A DNA stretch of 64,000 nucleotides from Clostridia bacterium. GTDB taxonomy: Bacteria; Bacillota_A; Clostridia; Oscillospirales; CAG-272. Shown piece after piece: positions 16,826 through 25,710 of this stretch. The stretch is taken from contig JAFUJS010000021.1 of assembly GCA_017468115.1 (NCBI GenBank), forward strand, positions 10,460 to 74,459, in the 5' to 3' direction. The translations under genes were made by a program, and so were the position numbers. Under the pieces are notes generated by a model. It was not told where the DNA came from, searched no databases, and was given only the letters and a program-made list of their open reading frames with translations. Position 1 is the first letter of the stretch. Each line of letters starts with the position of its first letter.

Positions 16826-19165
16826 ATGGAATACAAGTACGGTTATTTTAACCAAAGTGGAGATGAATTTATAATTACAGCACCAAACACTCCACGCCCA
16901 TTTGACAACTTTCTTTTCAATGATTCCTGCTATGCAAACGTGCATCAAACAGGTATCGGCTGCTTTGACTACCAAATCAACGGCACCGAGGGCATTCAGC
17001 TCTACACAGGTGTAGGCCGTATCTGCGACTACGACGTTTTCGGCAAGGACCACCTTTACAACAGACTTGTTTTTATAAGAGACAACGAAACAGGGGAGTT
17101 CTGGACTCTTAACTGGGAGCCTGTGTGCCACCCATATCAGTCCTACAAGTGCGTGCAGGGTCTTGGTTACACAATGATTGAAAATAAGACCTGCGATACT
17201 GTTTCAAAAATGCGTCTTTTCGTGCCACAGGGCAACGACCCTGTTGAAATTTGGAAGCTTTCCTTCAAGAACGAGGGTAAGGGCAAGCGCTCCTATTCCA
17301 TATTTACATACAGCCAAATTCAGTTCAGATTCAAGTGGGGCTTTGACAGCTACGGCGATACTATGTATCGTTGCACACGCTTTGACGAGGCAAAGAACAC
17401 CTTCTATATGTCCAAGCACCCATTTATAGTTCCCCACAACTACCTAACAGCATTTATGGTTGCTGATGAGAAGATTACAGGCAGCGAGGGCTGTCAGAAC
17501 GTATTCGTTGGCGAGTACGGCACTATTGCATCTCCTGAGGTTGTAAGAGAGGGCGTTTCCAAAAACTCCATCGGCTCTGCAAACGCAACCATTTGCTCAC
17601 TTCGCTTCGATATCACACTTGACGTAGGCGAGGAAAAGGACATCAGCCTTCTTCTTGGCGCAGGCGAGTGCGAGGCTGACAGCGAGAAATACGCAGACAA
17701 ATACCTTAAGGACCAGGACAAGTATTTTGAGGCAACAAAGAAATACTACAAGGACCTTTATTCAAAGAACCACTTAACAACAGAGGATGAGCACTTTGAC
17801 AGACTTATCAACTACTGGGGCAAGCACGCAACAAACTTCGGCGCAACCTGGTGCCGTTGGGGCTATAACGGCTACCGTGATATTGTTCAGCACGGCTTTG
17901 GCGTAGTTTCCTTCAAGAACGAGAGAACAAAACAGATTCTTCGTGAGGCAGTTGCTAATCAATACGCATCGGGTATGGCTGTTCGTGGCTGGAACCCTGT
18001 TGACACAAAGGCATACTCCGACTCCGCCCTTTGGCTCGAGTTCACACTCACCGCTTACCTAAGAGAAACAGGGGACGTTGACTTCCTTAAGGAGGTAGTT
18101 CCATTCAGAGACCAGGGCGAGGCTACCGTTTACGGACATATGGACAGAGCCCTTGACTTCCTCGAGTCCAACAAGGGCGCACACGACCTTCTCCTTATTA
18201 AGTTTGGCGACTGGAACGACTCGCTAACAGGCGTTGGTAAGGAGGGCAAGGGCGAGAGCGTATGGCTTTCCATCGCTTACGCACAGGCGCTTTTGGAAAT
18301 GGCAGAGCTTGCAGAGCATCTTGGCGAAAAGGATAAGCAGGCAAGCTATCTTGCTCGTAGAGAAGCTATTATGAAGGCAATTAACGACAATGCTTGGGAT
18401 GGCGAGTGGTACAGACGCTGCTATACCGACGCGGGCAAGCCACTTGGCTCAAAGGAAAACAAGTACGCAAAGATGTTTATGGAATCCCAATGCTGGTCCC
18501 TCATTTCCGGCGTAGCCAGCGAGGAAAGAGCAAACACCCTTATCAAGGCTATGGATGAGCATATGGCAACACCTGTTGGTTATATGCTTCTTACCCCGTC
18601 CTTCAAGGAGTTTGATTCCACAATCGGACGTATTTCCGCAATGGAGCCGGGTATTTGTGAAAACGGTACTATCTACTCACACACAAACATCTGGATGATT
18701 CTCGGTCTTCTTAAGTACGGCAAGGCTGACCTTGCATATGAGCTGTTTAAGAAGATTGCACCGGGCTACATTATCGGCGACAATGCAGAAATTAAGAATA
18801 AGTGTCTTCCATATATGTTCTCAAACTGCTACTTTGGTCCGGAGCACAAAAACAGCGCATTCCAAATGGAATACAGCTGGATTACAGGCTCTGTTGCTTG
18901 GTACACAAACACAATGGAGAACTACCTAGTTGGCGCAAGACCAACCTACAAGGGACTTGTTATCGACCCACACCTACCATTCACAGGCGCTAAGATGACA
19001 AGACAGTTCCGTGGGGCTACCTACGAAATCGAAATTAAGAACTCACAGGGCAAGTACAAGGCAGAGTCCATCGCCCTTGTCGTTGACGGCAAGGCAATCG
19101 AGGGCAACCTTGTTCCCGACTTCAAGGACGGCAAGTGCCACACAGTTGTAGCTACAATAAAATAA
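16826..19165 (+). CDS. GH94 glycoside phosphorylase (cellobiose/chitobiose phosphorylase-like)
   Basis: 779 residues, the usual length of GH94. These enzymes split beta-linked disaccharides with phosphate, giving a sugar 1-phosphate and a free sugar, in the cytoplasm. The beta-sandwich domain occupies about 1-280, the (alpha/alpha)6 barrel about 310-700. The catalytic acid lies in GDWND (461-465); VRGWNPVDTKAYSDSALW (about 387-404) and the ISAMEPGICENGTIYSH/EYSWITGSVAW phosphate/substrate region are also typical. Which disaccharide is used (cellobiose, N,N'-diacetylchitobiose or another) cannot be fixed from sequence. AAGGAG precedes the ATG; a strong terminator follows. Confidence 0.9.
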   Translation: MEYKYGYFNQSGDEFIITAPNTPRPFDNFLFNDSCYANVHQTGIGCFDYQINGTEGIQLYTGVGRICDYDVFGKDHLYNRLVFIRDNETGEFWTLNWEPVCHPYQSYKCVQGLGYTMIENKTCDTVSKMRLFVPQGNDPVEIWKLSFKNEGKGKRSYSIFTYSQIQFRFKWGFDSYGDTMYRCTRFDEAKNTFYMSKHPFIVPHNYLTAFMVADEKITGSEGCQNVFVGEYGTIASPEVVREGVSKNSIGSANATICSLRFDITLDVGEEKDISLLLGAGECEADSEKYADKYLKDQDKYFEATKKYYKDLYSKNHLTTEDEHFDRLINYWGKHATNFGATWCRWGYNGYRDIVQHGFGVVSFKNERTKQILREAVANQYASGMAVRGWNPVDTKAYSDSALWLEFTLTAYLRETGDVDFLKEVVPFRDQGEATVYGHMDRALDFLESNKGAHDLLLIKFGDWNDSLTGVGKEGKGESVWLSIAYAQALLEMAELAEHLGEKDKQASYLARREAIMKAINDNAWDGEWYRRCYTDAGKPLGSKENKYAKMFMESQCWSLISGVASEERANTLIKAMDEHMATPVGYMLLTPSFKEFDSTIGRISAMEPGICENGTIYSHTNIWMILGLLKYGKADLAYELFKKIAPGYIIGDNAEIKNKCLPYMFSNCYFGPEHKNSAFQMEYSWITGSVAWYTNTMENYLVGARPTYKGLVIDPHLPFTGAKMTRQFRGATYEIEIKNSQGKYKAESIALVVDGKAIEGNLVPDFKDGKCHTVVATIK

Positions 19166-19167
19166 TG

Positions 19168-19199
19168 AAAAAAGAACAGGCGAGTGCCTGTTCTTTTTT
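19168..19199 (+). terminator. Terminator after the GH94 gene
   Basis: AAAAAAGAACAGGC-GAGT-GCCTGTTCTTTTTT, a near-perfect hairpin with T run. Confidence 0.9.
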
Positions 19200-19371
19200 A
19201 ATGAATTGATGCTACCCATCATAAATTGCAATAGTATTGCATTAATTGGCTTTGCCATGAATTTTCGCTTCGCTCCATTAATCAATGTGCACAAGGTGCA
19301 TGCAAAACAAAGAGTCCAAACCACCGTAGGGTGGGGCGTATCTCCTGCCGAAAAGGAGCGCACCATTTTTA
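19200..19371. repeat. Mini-hairpin repeat tract
   Basis: Non-coding tract of short hairpins separated by ATTAATG/ATTCATG-like linkers; on the minus strand GGAGCGAAGCGAA, GGCAAAGCC and TGCAATACTATTGCA are the hairpin units. It ends in CCGTAGGGTGGGGCGTA with a CTCCTGCCG/AAAAGGAG tail, which resembles the G-rich intergenic repeats at 25617 and 28501. Any reading frame through it is accidental. Confidence 0.5.
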
Positions 19372-19406
19372 TTATTGATTTTATTTTATATTTATGTTAT
19401 ACTAAA

Positions 19407-19434
19407 AAACGGCAGGAAAATCCTGCCGTTTTGT
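19407..19434 (-). terminator. Terminator of tRNA-Thr
   Basis: ACGGCAGG-ATTTT-CCTGCCGT followed by T6 on the minus strand, directly after the tRNA 3' end. Confidence 0.8.
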
Positions 19435-19509
19435 TGGAGCTGAAGATGAGATTTGAACTCACGACCTGCTGATTACGAATCAGCTGCACTACCACTGTGC
19501 TACTCCAGC
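19435..19509 (-). tRNA. tRNA-Thr (CGU)
   Basis: Minus-strand cloverleaf of 75 nt including an encoded CCA. Acceptor stem GCTGGAG/CTTCAGC, D arm AGCACAGTGGTAGTGC, anticodon arm GCTGA-TTCGTAA-TCAGC (anticodon CGU, reads ACG), T arm with GAGTTCAAATCTC. It has its own promoter and terminator and stands alone. Confidence 0.93.
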
Positions 19510-19518
19510 GCAAGAATT

Positions 19519-19547
19519 ATTTTACTATAAAGATTTAACTTTGTCAA
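19519..19547 (-). promoter_or_regulatory. Promoter of tRNA-Thr
   Basis: Minus strand TTGACA (19542-19547), 17-nt spacer, TAAAAT (19519-19524), 9 nt before the tRNA. Confidence 0.8.
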
Positions 19548-19567
19548 GAGAAAGGAAGGGGAAGCTT

Positions 19568-20467
19568 ATGAATTTATGCGATATCAGGGTCGTAAAGGGT
19601 CTTATGTCCCAGCACGGCACAGGCACAAAAAAGGGCTTTGGTCAAAACTTTCTTATAAACAAGGCAATACCCGAGGGCATTTGTGAGGAAAGCTACACCC
19701 ATCACAAAGGCGTAAACCCGGAGGGCAAGAGTGGCGTTTTGGAAATCGGCCCCGGCATTGGCTGTCTTACCTACGAGCTTTGTCAAGCCTACGACAGGGT
19801 TGTGGCGGTTGAAATTGACAAATCCCTAATTCCAATCCTTGATAAAACCCTTTCAGAGTTTGACAATGTCAAGGTTATAAACGAGGACTTTTTGAAGCTT
19901 AATTTGAAGGAGCTTCTTGAAAAAGAGCTGGGGGAGTGTACGGTTTCCGTGTGCGCAAACCTGCCATACTATATTACAACACCCATTATTATGGCGCTTT
20001 TAGAGGGCGCAAGAGATGAGGGCGGTAAGAGCCTGATTACCTCAATTACCGTTATGGTACAAAAGGAGGTGGCGCTTCGCCTTTGCGCAAACGAGAAAAA
20101 GGGAGATTATGGCGCAATCAGCGCATCCGTTGCCTACTATGGCAGGGCGGTAAAGCTTTTTGACGTTGCCCCCGATAATTTCCTGCCGCCGCCAAAGGTA
20201 ACCTCCAGCGTTGTGAGAATTGAGCTTTATGATAAGCCTATATATAATGTAAATAATGAAAAAATGCTGTTTAAGGTGATAGCAGGCGCCTTTTCTCAAA
20301 GGAGAAAGACCCTTCTTAATTCCTTGTCGTCTTACTTTAGCTCTATATCTAAGGAAAGAATAAGTGAAATAATCAGTCAGCTGGGCTTTGCGCCCGATAT
20401 AAGGGGAGAAAAGCTTTCCATAGAGGACTTTTGCCGCTTGGCTGATATAATTGAAAAAGAGGTATAA
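19568..20467 (+). CDS. rsmA: 16S rRNA dimethyladenosine transferase
   Basis: 299 residues. Dimethylates two adjacent adenines in helix 45 of 16S rRNA using S-adenosylmethionine. Motifs: KKGFGQNFLIN (about 21-31), the SAM loop VLEIGPGIGCLTYEL (about 57-71) and the catalytic NLPYYITTP (about 132-140), then FSQRRKTLLNSL in the C-terminal domain. The start is the ATG at 19568, because AAGGAAGGGG lies just upstream; an in-frame TTG at 19541 would overlap the tRNA promoter. Directly followed (no gap) by the DUF554 gene. Confidence 0.93.
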   Translation: MNLCDIRVVKGLMSQHGTGTKKGFGQNFLINKAIPEGICEESYTHHKGVNPEGKSGVLEIGPGIGCLTYELCQAYDRVVAVEIDKSLIPILDKTLSEFDNVKVINEDFLKLNLKELLEKELGECTVSVCANLPYYITTPIIMALLEGARDEGGKSLITSITVMVQKEVALRLCANEKKGDYGAISASVAYYGRAVKLFDVAPDNFLPPPKVTSSVVRIELYDKPIYNVNNEKMLFKVIAGAFSQRRKTLLNSLSSYFSSISKERISEIISQLGFAPDIRGEKLSIEDFCRLADIIEKEV

Positions 20468-21202
20468 ATGATACTTTTAGGAACCTTTGTAAATGTTGCC
20501 ACTATTATTGCCGGCGCATTGCTTGGCTGGCTCCTTTCAAGTGCTTTGGAGAAAAGCCCAAGGCTCAGACAGGTGCCAAACGCCGCTATGAAGGCGGTTT
20601 CCGTTGTGGTGCTGGTGGTTGGCATTGACGGCGCCCTCAAATCGGAAAAGCCCATGGTGCTGCTTATTTCCATGGTGCTTGGTACAATAATCGGCACAAT
20701 TATTGATATTGACGGGCTGCTTGACCGCTTTGGCAAGTGGGTCGAAAGAAAATTCATTAAAAAGAAAGCATCGGACGGCATAAAGGAAGAAGAGGGCAGG
20801 GTGGAAAAAAGCTTTTCCAAGGCGCTTGTTGCCACAACCCTTACCTGTCTTGTTGGCGCACTTTCCATAACAGGCTCTCTCGAAAGCGGGCTTGAGGGCA
20901 ACCATAACACCCTTTATATGAAAAGCGTTTTAGACCTTGTTACAGCCTTTGTTTTTTCCTCAACCTACGGCTTTTGGGGCACTGTTGCCTCAGTTGTGCC
21001 CGTGCTTATTTATCAGGGCGCAATTACCCTTGGCGCACAGGCGCTTAGCGGATTTCTTGCAGGCTCCATTGCAGAAATCTCTGCTGTCGGCTCCTTAATT
21101 GTATGCGCTCTCGGACTTAATATGCTGGGCGCAACGAAAATAAAAATCGCAAATATGCTCCCTGCAGTATTTTTGCCCATTCTGCTTTGCTTATTTATGT
21201 AA
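20468..21202 (+). CDS. DUF554 family membrane protein
   Basis: 244 residues with about six to seven membrane helices and the DUF554 (YdfK/YqgA) opening MILLGTFVNVATIIAGALLG; a charged cytoplasmic loop (about 82-120) carries KWVERKFIKKKASDG. The family is thought to be a membrane transporter or channel, but no substrate is established. It begins right after the rsmA stop, so the two are likely co-transcribed. Confidence 0.85.
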   Translation: MILLGTFVNVATIIAGALLGWLLSSALEKSPRLRQVPNAAMKAVSVVVLVVGIDGALKSEKPMVLLISMVLGTIIGTIIDIDGLLDRFGKWVERKFIKKKASDGIKEEEGRVEKSFSKALVATTLTCLVGALSITGSLESGLEGNHNTLYMKSVLDLVTAFVFSSTYGFWGTVASVVPVLIYQGAITLGAQALSGFLAGSIAEISAVGSLIVCALGLNMLGATKIKIANMLPAVFLPILLCLFM

Positions 21203-21205
21203 AAA

Positions 21206-21265
21206 AACGGACCCTGTGTACGAAAACAACCGAGAGTTGATTTTTCCGAAAGAGGGTCCTATTTT
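21206..21265 (+). terminator. Long hairpin terminator, palindrome relative
   Basis: GGACCCT (21211-21217) pairs with AGGGTCC (about 21253-21259), enclosing CGAAAACAAC/GTTGATTTTTCCG, followed by TATTTTT. The left arm GGACCCTGTGTACG shares the core ACCCTGTGT with the 19-nt palindrome family, suggesting an expanded relative. Confidence 0.55.
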
Positions 21266-21311
21266 TGAAGGCAAGGGGCAAGCGGGAAAAAACCGAAAAA
21301 AGTCCCCAAAA

Positions 21312-21337
21312 AGAGTTGATTTTATTAAAATCAACTA
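21312..21337. promoter_or_regulatory. Inverted repeat upstream of the XRE regulator
   Basis: AGTTGATTTT-ATTA-AAATCAACT lies about 30 nt upstream of the -35 box of the following regulator. A candidate operator for autoregulation, or a weak hairpin; its half-site GTTGATTT recurs in the terminator loop just upstream. Confidence 0.4.
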
Positions 21338-21365
21338 AAAGTAGAGATATTCAACTTTTGGCTTA

Positions 21366-21394
21366 TTGAATTTTGGCTGACTCTGTGGTATTCT
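21366..21394 (+). promoter_or_regulatory. Promoter of the XRE regulator
   Basis: TTGAAT (21366-21371), 17-nt spacer, TATTCT (21389-21394). Confidence 0.55.
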
Positions 21395-21425
21395 GTACTC
21401 GACAAGTGGTCAAAGGAGGATTAAA

Positions 21426-22439
21426 ATGACTTTAGGACAACAGCTTTCTCAATTTCGTAAAAGAAGCTTTATGACTCAGCAGGAGCTGGGCGAGCGCTTG
21501 AACATAAGCGCACAAGCAATATCAAAGTGGGAGAATGATTTATCAGAGCCTGACCTTGCAACGCTGAAAAAGCTTGCAGAGCTTTATGGCGTGTCAATCA
21601 GCACCTTGCTTGACTTCGAGGAAAAGGACGAGGTGGCAGAGGCTACATATGAAGCATATGAAACATACGAGCCTGTTCAGCCTGCGGTTACTGACGAGGA
21701 TGTTAGTAAAATCAGCGATATTGTAACAGAGGCTGTAAGCGAGCAGGTTTCAAGGGTGGTTTATGAGGAGATTCACTCAGGACCCAGAACAATTGGCTTT
21801 TGCATTGAGTGCGGAATAACGGTAACAGAGGACAATTTGGGCGAGGAAAGCCCACGTGTGCTGTGTCGCTCCTGCGTTGAGGCAAGGGAGCAGGCAAGAA
21901 TAGGGGCAGAAAGGCAGGCGGCTATCGATGCCGAAAATGCGGAGCGCGCTTATCAAGCAACTATGGAAAGCAACCGACATACAATGAGGTTCAAAAGAAA
22001 CCTCAGCGCAATTGTGGGTGGCATTATAGCTACTGTGTTTTTGGCAATATTGCTTGTAGCAGTAATTCAAAGTCCTGTTAATTATTTTGGCTCGCTGGCT
22101 GCCGACATTGCGGTAAGCTGTGTTATTACCTATGCTGTTTTTGCATTCGTTGCGTCCCTGTTCTACGAGGGCCCTGTAAGAGACTTTGTGCTGTATATGA
22201 TTACAAAAACAGTCAGCTTTCCGGGACTTATTTTTACCTGGGACTTAGACGGCTTTATTTGGCTTATCGGTATGAAGATTTTGTTTGCAATCCTAGGCTT
22301 CTTGGCTGGCGTTTTGTTCGCTATCGTAGGAATTGTAGGCGGTATTATCATAGCTCCATTTGTTTACCCCTTCAGACTGGCAAAAATCAACAGACTGATA
22401 AAAGAGGGCGACATCGAGGAATATAATGCAGATTTTTAA
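21426..22439 (+). CDS. Membrane-anchored XRE-family regulator with zinc ribbon
   Basis: 337 residues. An HTH_3 domain at 1-62 (LGQQLSQFRKRSFMTQQELGERLNISAQAISKWENDLSEPDL) binds DNA; a linker follows, then a Cys4 cluster C126-x2-C129...C147-x2-C150 and four hydrophobic segments (about 196-217, 220-245, 255-275, 280-315). Regulators of this build sense a membrane or envelope state while staying attached to it; the ligand and target genes are unknown. AAAGGAGGA ribosome binding site, own promoter, and a bidirectional terminator shared with the convergent gene. Confidence 0.82.
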   Translation: MTLGQQLSQFRKRSFMTQQELGERLNISAQAISKWENDLSEPDLATLKKLAELYGVSISTLLDFEEKDEVAEATYEAYETYEPVQPAVTDEDVSKISDIVTEAVSEQVSRVVYEEIHSGPRTIGFCIECGITVTEDNLGEESPRVLCRSCVEAREQARIGAERQAAIDAENAERAYQATMESNRHTMRFKRNLSAIVGGIIATVFLAILLVAVIQSPVNYFGSLAADIAVSCVITYAVFAFVASLFYEGPVRDFVLYMITKTVSFPGLIFTWDLDGFIWLIGMKILFAILGFLAGVLFAIVGIVGGIIIAPFVYPFRLAKINRLIKEGDIEEYNADF

Positions 22440-22443
22440 CAAC

Positions 22444-22473
22444 AAAAAAGCTCGGAAAAATCCGAGCTTTTTA
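22444..22473. terminator. Bidirectional terminator
   Basis: AAAAAGCTCGGA-AAAA-TCCGAGCTTTTT, with A/T runs on both sides, between the convergent regulator and surface-protein genes. Confidence 0.85.
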
Positions 22474-22482
22474 TTTTGAATT

Positions 22483-24641
22483 TTAGCCGTCAACCTTTGT
22501 CTTTATGTCAGCAAGGGTAAAGCTTGTTTTAACTGTGCCCTCGTCAACGCTGTTGTCGTTTAGGTAGTAAACCTGACCGTCAACGAAAATGTAAGCGCAA
22601 AGGTAGATAGATGTGCCCGCATTGTTGCCTGTAAGGCCTGTTACACCCATTTCAAACAGGTCGTAATTTCTTTCTGTAAAGTCAACGTGTGCAACCTTTT
22701 CCTTAGCGGTTAGCACACCCTCGTTTACATCAAAGAGGGTACCTGTGTGGATTGTGTTCGGTGTGCTGTCTACATAGTAGGTGTTAACTGCAGCCACAAG
22801 ACCGTAGCTAATAGCGCCAAATCTTTCAGTATAGAAGTCTAAAACGCTCTTGTCAATAGCAAACGCTTGCATTACCTTGCCACTATCTGTGCCTTCCTCG
22901 TAGGAGAAGCCATTGAAGTGGAACAATGGTGCAACTGTTTCAATTGTTTCTGTGTTGCCACAGCGAGTGCAGGCAACCTGCAAGGTTGCAGTTGATACAA
23001 ACATGTCGTCAGCAAACTTTACTGATTCCTCACCGTCGTGAACGCTCTTATAGAATGCTGTGCAAACGTCGACGAGAACAGGCTCAGTAATGCTAAGGAA
23101 TGTTCCGTTGTTTTTATTTGCAACCTCATTAACCTTTGCTAAAACGTCAGTCCATTGTTTAGCTGTGCCGGTATAATAAATTGTAGGGGTTGAACAGCTG
23201 TTAATAAGCTGAATCCAGTCTGCAGTAACATCGTCAGCGGTTATAGCAGGGAAGGTTATAGATTTTAGGTTTGGTTGGTTATAGAAGAACCAGGTGTCTC
23301 CGCCGTCGTTAATAAAACCCTTGAAGGAAGGACCTAAGTTTACTGTTTCCAATGCACCCTTTGCGCTACCGGTTGAAGCCTGGAAGGCACGGTTGTGAAC
23401 ATACTCAACCTTGTGAGGAAGAATGATTTCCTTAAGAGCAAGACAACCTTGGAAGGCAGAGTTGCCAATCTCGGTAAGAGGACAGTCTAAATCAAAGGAA
23501 ATAGACTCAAGAGAAGAACAGTTTTTAAAGGTGTACTCTAATTTACCGGTAAGCTGCGAGCCCTCTTCAAATACTACGGTTTGTAGGCTGGTGCAGTTGG
23601 CAAAAATACCATAGCTCTGGTAGCTTGTGCTTAGGTCGGAAACGGCAGCAGGAATATATGCAGAGGTTAGGTTGTCAGCGCCATAGAATGCCCAGTTTCC
23701 AAAGGAGGAAACGCTTGTGTTTTCACTAAGTGGCCAGTTGATAATTCCGGAGTTTCTAAATGTTTCATCAGGGATAGTTTCCAAGTCATCGGGAAGAGGT
23801 GCGCTTTCAAGGCTTGTGGTGTTACTAAAAATACGCACACCCATGCTGGTTACTGTGCTTGGAAGTTCAATGGATTTAAGGCTGGAACAGCCGTTGAATA
23901 CGTCGTTTAGAAGGGTGGTTAGCTTAGAATCAGGACCAAATGTAACACTCTCCAAGGATTTGCAATTGTAAAATGGGGCGCCGTTTTGTGCGCTATTACC
24001 ATTGATTTTTTCAACGCTGGAAGGAATTTTTATAGAGGTCAGATTAAACGCACCGTGTGCAAAGTTTTGAGGAATTTCCTTAACTGGCGTTTCGAAGTCA
24101 ATGTCTACAACAATAACATTTGACTCCTGAACAAGGTTGAAGGGAAGCGCTGTTAGTGTGTTTGGCAAATAGCAGAAAAGAATAGTAGAGGAAGAACGCT
24201 TGCCGTTTCCTGCGTAGGTGCTGAAGCTAAGTGTTTTAATGCCCATGTTGTCAGGGAAGTTTGCGCTTACTACATTGCTTGTTTCAACGGGAGAAGCGTA
24301 TGAATATGCGCCACTAGCATTAATTGTGCTGCAACAACACTTGTCTCGTCGCCATCTACAGGAAGTGTAAGCGCAGGGGCAACGGTATAAGTGATATTGC
24401 CACTGCCGTCGTCTACCTTGTCAGTAATGTACCAGGTTAGTGCATTGCCGTTCGCATCCTCTTTTGCAAAGCCGACACCAGCCTTGTTTGAAATGATATA
24501 AGAGCTTGTGTCATAATCATAGCTATAAAGCTCGTTACCGTCAGCGTCGTTATATGTATAGGAAACAGCGCTAACAGAAACTGCAAGCATTAAAACTGCA
24601 AGTACAGTTAAAACAAGAAATAAGAGTATTTTCTTTTTCAT
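22483..24641 (-). pseudogene. BspA-like LRR surface protein, frameshifted
   Basis: One gene of about 719 codons split by a single-base shift. The first part (ATG at 24641, AAAGGAGAG upstream) has a signal peptide (1-24, MKKKILLFLVLTVLAVLMLA) and runs in frame to about 24335; the rest continues in another frame as SYASPVETSNVVSANFPDNMGIKT and on through LRR_5 repeats of the BspA type (LTSIKIPSSVEKI, LKSIELPSTVTSM, LKEIILPHKVEYV; about 130-420). The C-terminal part (about 480-719) holds a CxxC pair and a beta-rich domain. Such secreted proteins bind host or cell-surface ligands. One missing base near 24325-24340 restores a single frame, so this is either a real mutation or an assembly error. 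Confidence 0.75.
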
Positions 24642-24749
24642 ATTTATCTCTCCTTTAAAAAAGATTATTTCTATACTATTATATTAACACGGGCGCACAC
24701 TATATTTCAATAAAATAAACGCAAAAAGAAAATTTTTGCCAAAATTGCA

Positions 24750-24786
24750 CAAAAAATCCCTGCGCCAAAAGGTGCGCAGGGGTTTA
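24750..24786 (-). terminator. Terminator after the SDR gene
   Basis: CCCTGCGCACC-TTTT-GGCGCAGGG followed by ATTTTTTG on the minus strand. Confidence 0.75.
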
Positions 24787-24787
24787 T

Positions 24788-25588
24788 TTATTGTGCAAAA
24801 AGCGCAAGACCGGATTTTTTAAGGAAGGAGCTTATCATTTTCGGGGCGCTGTTTGGAAAATGCTTATACATAAAGTCCATTAGCTTGGCATCAAAGCCGA
24901 TAACAGTTCTTCTTTTCCTCTTTCTTGCCTTGGCAAGTATCTTTTTTGCCACCTTGTCGGCATCGGCGCTGAATTTGTCAATCAGGCTCTTTTCCCTTTG
25001 GCTGGGGTTTTGTCCCCTCATAATGTCGGTTTTTACGAAGCCGGGCAAGGCTGTGGTAACGGAAATACGGGTGCTTTCGCAGGCAAGAGCCTCGGAAAAG
25101 CGCTCAAAGGCCGCCTTGGAGGCAGAGTAGGCGCTAACAAGCCCAAAGGGACAAAGGGCAGAGGAGCTTGCGATATTAATCACTATGGAGCCTTCATTCA
25201 TAATGGGCATAAACGCCTCACAGCCATAAACGCCTGCCATAAGATTTATGCTTATTACCTCTAAAAGCTTTTCGGAGCCGCTTTTCAAAAAAGGCTCAAA
25301 CTTAGGTAAAACTCCTGCGCAATTTATCAAAATATCTGGGGGAGTGTCTGATTTTTTCAAAAAATCTCTAAGCTCCTGCCACCCCTCCTTGCTGGTTGCA
25401 TCCATAGGATAGGGCACATAAAGGTCCCCCAGCTCCTCTTTTGCAAGGCGTAGCCTTTCCTCATTCCGAGCAATGGCAAAAACTGTGCAATTGTACCTTT
25501 TGATAAGCTCACCTGCAAGGGCCTTGCCGATTCCGCTTGAAGCCCCCGTGATTATGGCAACCTTATCCTTATAGTCAAAGCGTTTCAT
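24788..25588 (-). CDS. SDR-family oxidoreductase
   Basis: 266 residues, classical short-chain dehydrogenase. NAD(P)-binding motif TGASSGIG (about 14-21), NCAGVL near 90, catalytic Ser in NIASSSAL and the YSASK signature (about 152-156). Basic residues after the second strand (IARNEERL) suggest NADPH. The C-terminal 40 residues (KRKRRTVIGFDAKLMDFMYKHFPNSAP) look like those of membrane-associated SDRs acting on lipids or acyl groups, but the substrate is unknown. Confidence 0.88.
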   Translation of the reverse strand: MKRFDYKDKVAIITGASSGIGKALAGELIKRYNCTVFAIARNEERLRLAKEELGDLYVPYPMDATSKEGWQELRDFLKKSDTPPDILINCAGVLPKFEPFLKSGSEKLLEVISINLMAGVYGCEAFMPIMNEGSIVINIASSSALCPFGLVSAYSASKAAFERFSEALACESTRISVTTALPGFVKTDIMRGQNPSQREKSLIDKFSADADKVAKKILAKARKRKRRTVIGFDAKLMDFMYKHFPNSAPKMISSFLKKSGLALFAQ

Positions 25589-25611
25589 AAAAACCTCTTA
25601 AAATCAAAAAT

Positions 25612-25655
25612 ATGATGTAGGGGCAAACCGTCCCCGACTGCCCGTTGCCCGTAGG
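25612..25655. repeat. G-rich intergenic repeat unit
   Basis: GTAGGGGCAAACCGTCCCCG followed by ACTGCCCGTTGCCCGTAGG. The same unit occurs at 28501, 28608 and 28656. Confidence 0.7.
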
Positions 25656-25660
25656 ATTGC

Positions 25661-25707
25661 TATAAAAAATCGGTCTATTGCTTTTGCCATAGACCGATAT
25701 TTTTTGC
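25661..25707 (-). terminator. Terminator after the sugar kinase
   Basis: ATCGGTCTAT/ATAGACCGAT inverted repeat with a run of T on the minus-strand side. Confidence 0.75.
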
Positions 25708-25710
25708 AGG

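Noticed and set aside
16457..17131. 224-residue frame opposite the DUF4340 and GH94 genes
   Set aside because: Crosses two real genes in antisense and has no start signals.
19206..19472. 88-residue open frame between the GH94 gene and rsmA
   Set aside because: It runs through the mini-hairpin repeat, the terminator and the tRNA-Thr gene on the other strand; no ribosome binding site and no sensible protein composition.
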